The notes under the pieces were generated by a model. The model made no database searches. It was not told the origin of the DNA and was given only the letters and a program-made list of their open reading frames with translations. Shown here piece by piece: positions 58,890-64,000 of a stretch of DNA of 64,000 bases. Each line of letters begins with the position of its first letter. The stretch's first letter is position 1. The translations under genes and the position numbers were made by a program. Source of the DNA: Pieris napi (Eukaryota; Arthropoda; Insecta; Lepidoptera; Pieridae); NCBI RefSeq assembly GCF_905475465.1, contig NC_062240.1:1565001-1629000 (forward strand), given 5' to 3'.

Positions 58890-59667
58890 TCAATAATCTC
58901 CAAAAATTGCGTAATACTTGAACTCTCCCTAAGACAATCTAAATAAAATATTATTATTTGCAAGTCTTTATAGAAAGTGAACAAAGGTTGACATACTTTC
59001 CACCGGTTACGATGATTATAAAAGCATTTGACGTAATAAATTACAGTGTAACTAATAATACGTAATTGGTGATGTTTTCTCACGCGTTCGTACATTAACT
59101 TTTCTCTCGCTGAAAGTGAAGAGGTGCGGATAATTGGCCATTTACTATAGAAGCTGTTACTAATAAATATCTAAATCAACTTCCGAACTTTTGAAGTAAC
59201 GTATATTATTAATTATGATATATCTTAGTGTTGATATTAATCATCTTATCATTGCGACCCGAAGTTTCTGTGTAACTTATGTCAGAAAATATGTCGTAGA
59301 ATTTTTATGTATACGTTCGCCGAGTGTTTCCCTACATGAAGCAATTTGATTGCTTTTTTTAGGGTTTTCGAAAAAAAAATGTTTTTTAGTATAATTATTT
59401 GTAATTTCAGTTTTTCAATATGTTTTAAAATCTACTTACCGTGTATCATTAATAATTTCCGAGTCATTTCTTCCTAAAACCTATTAAGTTTCTTAAAATA
59501 ATTTCTAAATTTAATTTCTTAGCAATTCAGGTTTATATATTAAAAATTAAGTATGTTCCATAGTCATAAGAATTTTTGGAGGCCTAAGGTTGGAAACAAA
59601 GTAGGTTGGAAAACACTGCATTAGCCCGCATATAACCGTAAAACATGATAGTCTATTTTTGTTCCAG

Positions 59668-59892
59668 GCATGTCTAGAACAAGAAGCCCGCGTGGCAGAA
59701 CTGCGGTCTCTCGCAGCCAGGGTGGCCGCAGAGACAGGTTCCCGCGCGTTACAGGCTGACGCAGATGCATTGGCCAGACGTCTACAGCTCGTTGCCGGTG
59801 CTGTACAGGCCCTGGCTGACCTGGGAGAGGCCAGGCAAATCGCCAGAGCGAAGGCCCAACACGCCAAAGAGATGTTCTGTGATATGAGACAA
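59668..59892 (+). CDS. Msp300: Msp300 exon E17
   Basis: 75 codons from ACLEQEARVAELRSLAARV to AKEMFCDMRQ, Ala-rich heptads of a spectrin unit. Acceptor TTTTTGTTCCAG at 59667, donor CAA|GTGAGT at 59893. Phase 0-0. It is joined by E16 in the long form and possibly by the first exon at 53074 in a short form. Confidence 0.92.
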
Positions 59893-60536
59893 GTGAGTTG
59901 TATGCAGATTTTTATTTTATTTTATTAATACGTCTCTTCACTGAGACATCATAGAACATTACGATCTAGCCTTACTTAAGACTAATAAGGATATTTAAAA
60001 TGAAAAAGTGTTCAATAACACTACTTAAGGGGAAGACACTCAGTTCTTGTGTTCTAGTTTTTCACTTACCATTGTTAAGCACTTAAAACCATCGTGCACT
60101 AACACTAATTCAAATGGTTTTTGTCCAATTCAATCTTCTCACTAGGCCCGTGGTCTCAAGAAGTTTAATAGCCTGGATATCCCCATTGGACTTATGAAAT
60201 ATAAGTTCAATAAAACCGAAATGTTCGTAGTAAGCAATATTAATAAATATCAACAACTATATGAGACTCGTACGAAAGTAATATGTATATGTAATTGACC
60301 CGGAAATCAATTCGTGATGCTAATTATAACTTCCCGTTAGTTTTAAGTCACGTAATGTTCCGAATTGGCGTCTGACGTGACCAGTTGCCACGGGATATGA
60401 TCCCCTTATTAGGTCAGTGTCGACCTATTGGATTACGACGGGTGAATGCTTCTACCTAATCACATGTTGTGTAATACATAGCGTCATAATTGTATTACGC
60501 GATAAATCCTTAAAGATAGAGTTTTTATCTTTTCAG
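59893..60536 (+). other. Intron E17-E18 (644 bp)
   Basis: Nothing recognisable apart from AT-rich sequence. It ends in acceptor TTATCTTTTCAG at 60536. The open frame before the acceptor, from about 60417, is intronic. Confidence 0.75.
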
Positions 60537-62846
60537 GATCTAACTCCAGTTCACGAGGATGGTGAAATCGTCGAAGATAAACTAATCGCGCTACGAGATA
60601 ACTTAATCGCACTCGGAAAGAGTGAGGCAGATATTGCTCCCGCTAAAGCAGAGTTACCGGAGATTGACCGCGATGTATCTGAGGAACATTCTATTGTTAG
60701 GATTTTGGAGTTGTGGCAGGCGATGTTTAGAGATACTTTCCTGCATTATCACAGGCTTTCCACTGCGTTAGTAAGATCTGGAGACGCTGCTACTGCATTT
60801 AAACTATGGCACGAATACTTATTGGATCTACAATCGTTCCTCTCTAGTACACTTCCCACCGATTACGAAAATCTAACTGAACATCGTCGACTATGCAGAG
60901 TTCACAGAAACTTGTTGGCGTCGCAAAGATCTGTCTTAATTAATGAAAATAGAGATACGAACAATCGTGAGTTGGCCGATAAATTTGATACGCTCACTAA
61001 CCTTCACAATGAAACTCTGGCAAGAATTGTCGAAAGACACGATGAAGTCAGTACACGAATTTCCGCCTGGGATGACTACAGAGAAATCTACACCGAATTA
61101 CTGAAATGGCTTAAAGAACTCGAAAGAGAGAAAGAAAAATTACAACTAAGATATGTACACATAAAAAGAATAAATAAGACGCTAACACAGGTACAGAATC
61201 TCGCAGACAAACTTCCAGAAGGACGAAAGTTTGCCGAAAAACTCTCCAGTAACCTTAAGAAGGTTCTAGAATTCACAGAAGATACTTACGGTGCATCTGT
61301 GAGGATGGAGTATGCGGGTATCGTAAAAAGAGTTGATAATTTGCAAGCTAGCTTAGACACGTGGCGTGATTTCCTCACGAGGATATTAGGGCTCATTGCG
61401 GAGTATGAAACACTAACAACTGATTTACAAAAACTTTATTCACGAACTCAAAATGACATAATGACCTATTCCGATGAAGAACGTCTGTCCAGACCACAAG
61501 TCAAAAAAGCACTTGACAAATTTACAGACTTAAGAACGAAGATCGACAAAACCGAATTCCAAATCGAAGCTCTAACTGTTATTCAAGAACAATTGAAAGA
61601 ATGTCTCAGTCCTCAGGACATTAGAATAGTTAACCAGAAAGTATGGCAACTCCGCCAACAGCGTGCTGATTTGGAACACCAGCTTTCTATTATCATTCAT
61701 AAACTGCAGGAAAGGATAGAAATCTACACGATATTCGACTCCAGGCTACTACGGTTTTCTGAATGGTTAAAATCTGTTGAAACGAGACTCGAATCTACGA
61801 CCTCCAACGAAGCTGGCGCATTAGATCCACATGACCTGATAAAGAGAATTAATTCAGACCTTCAAGCTGAGACAGCTATGAAGGAACGTGAGTTCGAATG
61901 GCTAACTGAAACAGGCATTACCTTAGTGGACTTGTCTAAGAAAGATGAAAAGTCTTACAGCAAGAACACTTCCAAACAACTGAAGGATATTCAGGAACGT
62001 TGGCATCACTTGCAAGAGTCGAGAAGAAGTAGAATAGCAAAAATCACTGAGCTTTTAGTGACCATATCACAACTTGAGGAGCGATTGACGGAAATTAGAA
62101 CAAAGTTACACTCCATTGAATCTAAGCTTTCTACCTCAGTAATCATAGAAAGGTTGACAACCAAAGCAGTCGACTCCCAATTCCAAAGCCGGGATGAAAT
62201 TCACAAAGATATTGAAAACGAGAGCGAAGAAGTGGGTAATACGCTGAACCTCTGTGAACTAGTTTTCAATGACCCCGACGTGTTAAAAGGCAACTTTGAT
62301 CTGCGCAATCTACGCACAGGAGTGGAAATCGTAGATAAGAAATGGAAGAACATCTGTGAAATGTCGGAGCAACGCAAGACTGCTCTCAAGGAAATACGCA
62401 AATCGGCCGAACTAGCGAACTCTTTATTGCCCAAAGTTGAAAAGAAATTGGACGCGATAGAGAAGCGCGTAGAAAAGATGGAAGCTAGAAAACAACGCGG
62501 AGAGAACGAAGACGAAAGCGTATCGAAGGCTGTTATCAAAGACTTGGACAGTTTAGAGAGTGATATCAAAAAGCTGGAGGACGCGTACGGCCGAATTATG
62601 TCTGCCAGAGGAATAGAGCTTCGTGGAAATGGCGCAGATGATGCGGCAAGACTACGAGCGGCCGTGAGACGGTGGCAGCAGCTGAGGGTTAGAGTGGACG
62701 CGGCTGGAGCTGATGCCCACAGACAGTTCGTGGCTGCTCATGGCAAGGCCGTGGTTGCCTTGGCCGAAGCCGATGTCAGACTGACGCGAGCCTTACACCT
62801 CTCGCCCACACCTACGGATAAAGAAGCCATCCTCAAGGAATTGGAG
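60537..62846 (+). CDS. Msp300: Msp300 exon E18 (2.3 kb), spectrin-repeat rod
   Basis: 770 codons from DLTPVHEDGEIVEDKLIALR to PTDKEAILKELE. There are about seven spectrin units, marked by Trp in LWQAMFRDTF, LWHEYLLDLQSF, WDDYREIYTELLKWLKELE, WRDFLTRILGL, SEWLKSVETRLES, WHHLQESRRSR, WKNICEMSEQRK and RWQQLRVRV. Acceptor TTTTCAG, donor GAG|GTAAGG at 62847. Phase 0-0. No non-helical domain is inserted. Confidence 0.95.
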
Positions 62847-63210
62847 GTAAGGACATAACACTAATTAGACTTTATATTTCTATAGAATTTAAAATATTAA
62901 CACAGTCGATAATTTTTCAATTTTATTTCCATTTGAAAATTATTAAAGCACCATTTTTAATTACTTCTAAAGTACTCATTATTAAAGGGAAGTATACGCA
63001 ATAAATGATAACCTTTGCTACTATTCACTGATATTGCGCAAGATTATACTATACATAGTTTCATACCTATGAAATATTATAAAATAATGAATTAAATAAG
63101 AACCTATATCTATGTAATTTTTTTTTGCAAACAACTTTAAAACACGTGCATGTAGTGAAATAAACACATTACATAGTTACTGGTTGATCAAATACATTTC
63201 TGTTACACAG
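62847..63210 (+). other. Intron E18-E19 (364 bp)
   Basis: AT-rich, no repeat or other feature seen; ends in acceptor TCTGTTACACAG. Confidence 0.85.
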
Positions 63211-63399
63211 GGTGTAGAAAGAGATCTCGAAGAATGCCAATCGTACGTCGAGGCAGGCGACAGACTCGCGGCTTCAGTGTTGAGTGTCGCGGGAGTACCA
63301 GACATGGTGGCCGAGTATCGGGCCCTTTACTCCGACGTGCGCATGCGCCTCGATATTGCGAGGGCCGAGGTCGTTGGAGATGTCGATACTGCAGTGCAG
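63211..63399 (+). CDS. Msp300: Msp300 exon E19
   Basis: 63 codons from GVERDLEECQSYVEAGDRLA to VVGDVDTAVQ. The GVPDMVAEYRALYSDV stretch is a typical spectrin B-C helix turn. Donor CAG|GTTGGC at 63400 (moderate). Phase 0-0. Confidence 0.9.
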
Positions 63400-63579
63400 G
63401 TTGGCTTTTACATCCATTTTGTTTATGTGTTTTGTAAAGAAATCCAATAAGAAGAGGCGTGGCATATTTACGTCAATTTCTCTTACACCTTCGAAATTCT
63501 GGATCACCGAAAAGGTATCCAGAAAATTCCTAACCTAACCTAATCTAAACTGATGCTTAATTAGAAATGTATTTTACAG

Positions 63580-63959
63580 GTGGACACCCTCAGATGGGAA
63601 ACGGATGCCGCTCTCCAAGTCGACACATTAACTTCCAAAGAAACCTATCGCGTTGAACTAGCCTCCGCCGTCAAAGAGGCCTCGGAGGCATTAGAAGCTC
63701 TAAGAACAGCCCTGGTTCACGAAATACCAGAAAACGCACCCAGTGAAGACTTGGCCAACGCCGCCAAAGAGATCGCCAAAGCTGGCACGAAACCCTCACA
63801 AACCTTGGAGTTGGCCAAACATCTATCGGAACTGCTCCTCACAGAGTGCGACGCGACGGAAGATGAAGCTATGCTGCAGGAGGTGGGATCACTCGCATTC
63901 CGATACGAAGATCTGCTCAACCAGGCCAAGAAACGAGAACTCCAAATCAACAACTTAAG
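63580..63959 (+). CDS. Msp300: Msp300 exon E20 (gene continues past the window)
   Basis: It encodes VDTLRWETDAALQVDTLTSK to KRELQINNL plus two bases. Acceptor ATGTATTTTACAG at 63579, donor AAG|GTAATA at 63960. Phase 0 in, phase 2 out. The apparent stop TAA at 63961 lies in the intron. The next exon, and the KASH end, are outside the window. Confidence 0.9.
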
Positions 63960-64000
63960 GTAATACTTGTAAACATCTCTGGTTTATTTGAGCTGGTTCC

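Larger units (their letters stand above)
48106..59667 (+). other. Intron E16-E17 (11.6 kb) with many retroelement fragments
   Basis: It holds two SINEs, a hAT MITE, several LINE tails, a reverse-transcriptase fragment, a pogo-like piece, a 20-base G run and a candidate internal promoter with first exon (52387-53094). These are listed separately. The stretches 51650-52360, 53110-53920, 54790-55190, 56840-57420 and 58900-59660 show nothing that I can support. Confidence 0.75.
1..63959 (+). other. Msp300: Msp300 (nesprin) gene locus, internal part only
   Basis: All supported coding sequence lies on this strand and joins into one open frame of about 7,970 codons over 19 spliced exons, plus one alternative terminal exon. 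The product alternates spectrin-type rods (regularly spaced Trp in helix A, long heptad helices) with two exon-encoded acidic disordered regions. That layout, the YAEI motifs, the IDGKEHVTEE repeats and rod segments such as VIERVTSPGDLPSR and EEWERCEKKLKDV fit insect Msp300. Known of the family: nesprins span the outer nuclear membrane through a KASH domain, bind SUN proteins inside and actin, microtubules or motors outside, and position nuclei in muscle. Neither the calponin-homology pair nor the KASH segment is in the window. Other giant spectrin proteins (short stop, dystrophin, beta-H-spectrin) fit less well because I see no plakin, EF-GAS2, WW/ZZ, SH3 or PH segment. Confidence 0.85.

Noticed and set aside
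1..64000. Bacterial-type operons, CRISPR arrays or viral genes
   Set aside because: No such structure is visible: spliced eukaryotic exons, no spacer-repeat arrays, and no viral protein that I recognise.

Overview
The window is insect genomic DNA, most probably from a moth or butterfly (Lepidoptera). It is AT-rich, with GT-AG introns of up to 16.5 kb. The introns hold tRNA-derived SINEs, Helitron-like elements ending in CTAG, hAT, Harbinger and mariner MITEs and non-LTR retrotransposon tails of kinds I know from lepidopteran genomes. The order is an inference from repeat style, not from a search.

One protein-coding gene, on the + strand, accounts for all the coding sequence I can support. 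It is an internal part of a giant spectrin-repeat protein that I identify as the insect nesprin Msp300 (muscle-specific protein 300, the KASH/LINC-complex nesprin). Neither end is present: the actin-binding N-terminus lies before base 1 and the C-terminal part with the KASH anchor lies after base 64000. I rebuilt 20 exons (E1-E20) from splice sites and reading phase. About 23.9 kb is coding (roughly 7,970 codons) and the phases agree at every junction in the main path. E1-E8, E11-E12, E14-E20 and the two ends of E13 encode spectrin-type triple-helix rods. Two giant exons, E10 (7.5 kb) and E13 (8.8 kb), encode long acidic, lysine-rich, probably disordered regions with their own short repeats.

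Layout. 1-1823: rod exon E1. 1824-18351: a 16.5 kb intron full of nested transposons, including a 5.2 kb hAT-type element with a perfect 8-bp target duplication. 18352-20036: small rod exons E2-E4. 20037-23541: an intron ending in a CpG-rich stretch that looks like an internal promoter. 23542-25595: E5-E9, with E9 ending in a stop codon. 25773-33269: giant exon E10. 34336-37114: E11-E12. 37308-46103: giant exon E13. 46290-48105: E14-E16. 48106-59667: an 11.6 kb intron with many repeats and a candidate alternative first exon at about 53.08 kb. 59668-63959: E17-E20.

What stands out is modularity. E6-E8, E10-E14 and E17-E19 are all phase 0-0, so each can be skipped without a frameshift. There are two candidate internal promoters (about 23.3 and 52.4 kb), an alternative terminal exon (E9), and a possible intronic polyadenylation site just after E10. 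Together these could yield nesprins with or without the giant disordered regions. Those regions carry four degenerate repeat families, one of which looks like a multivalent docking array for the dynein light chain LC8.
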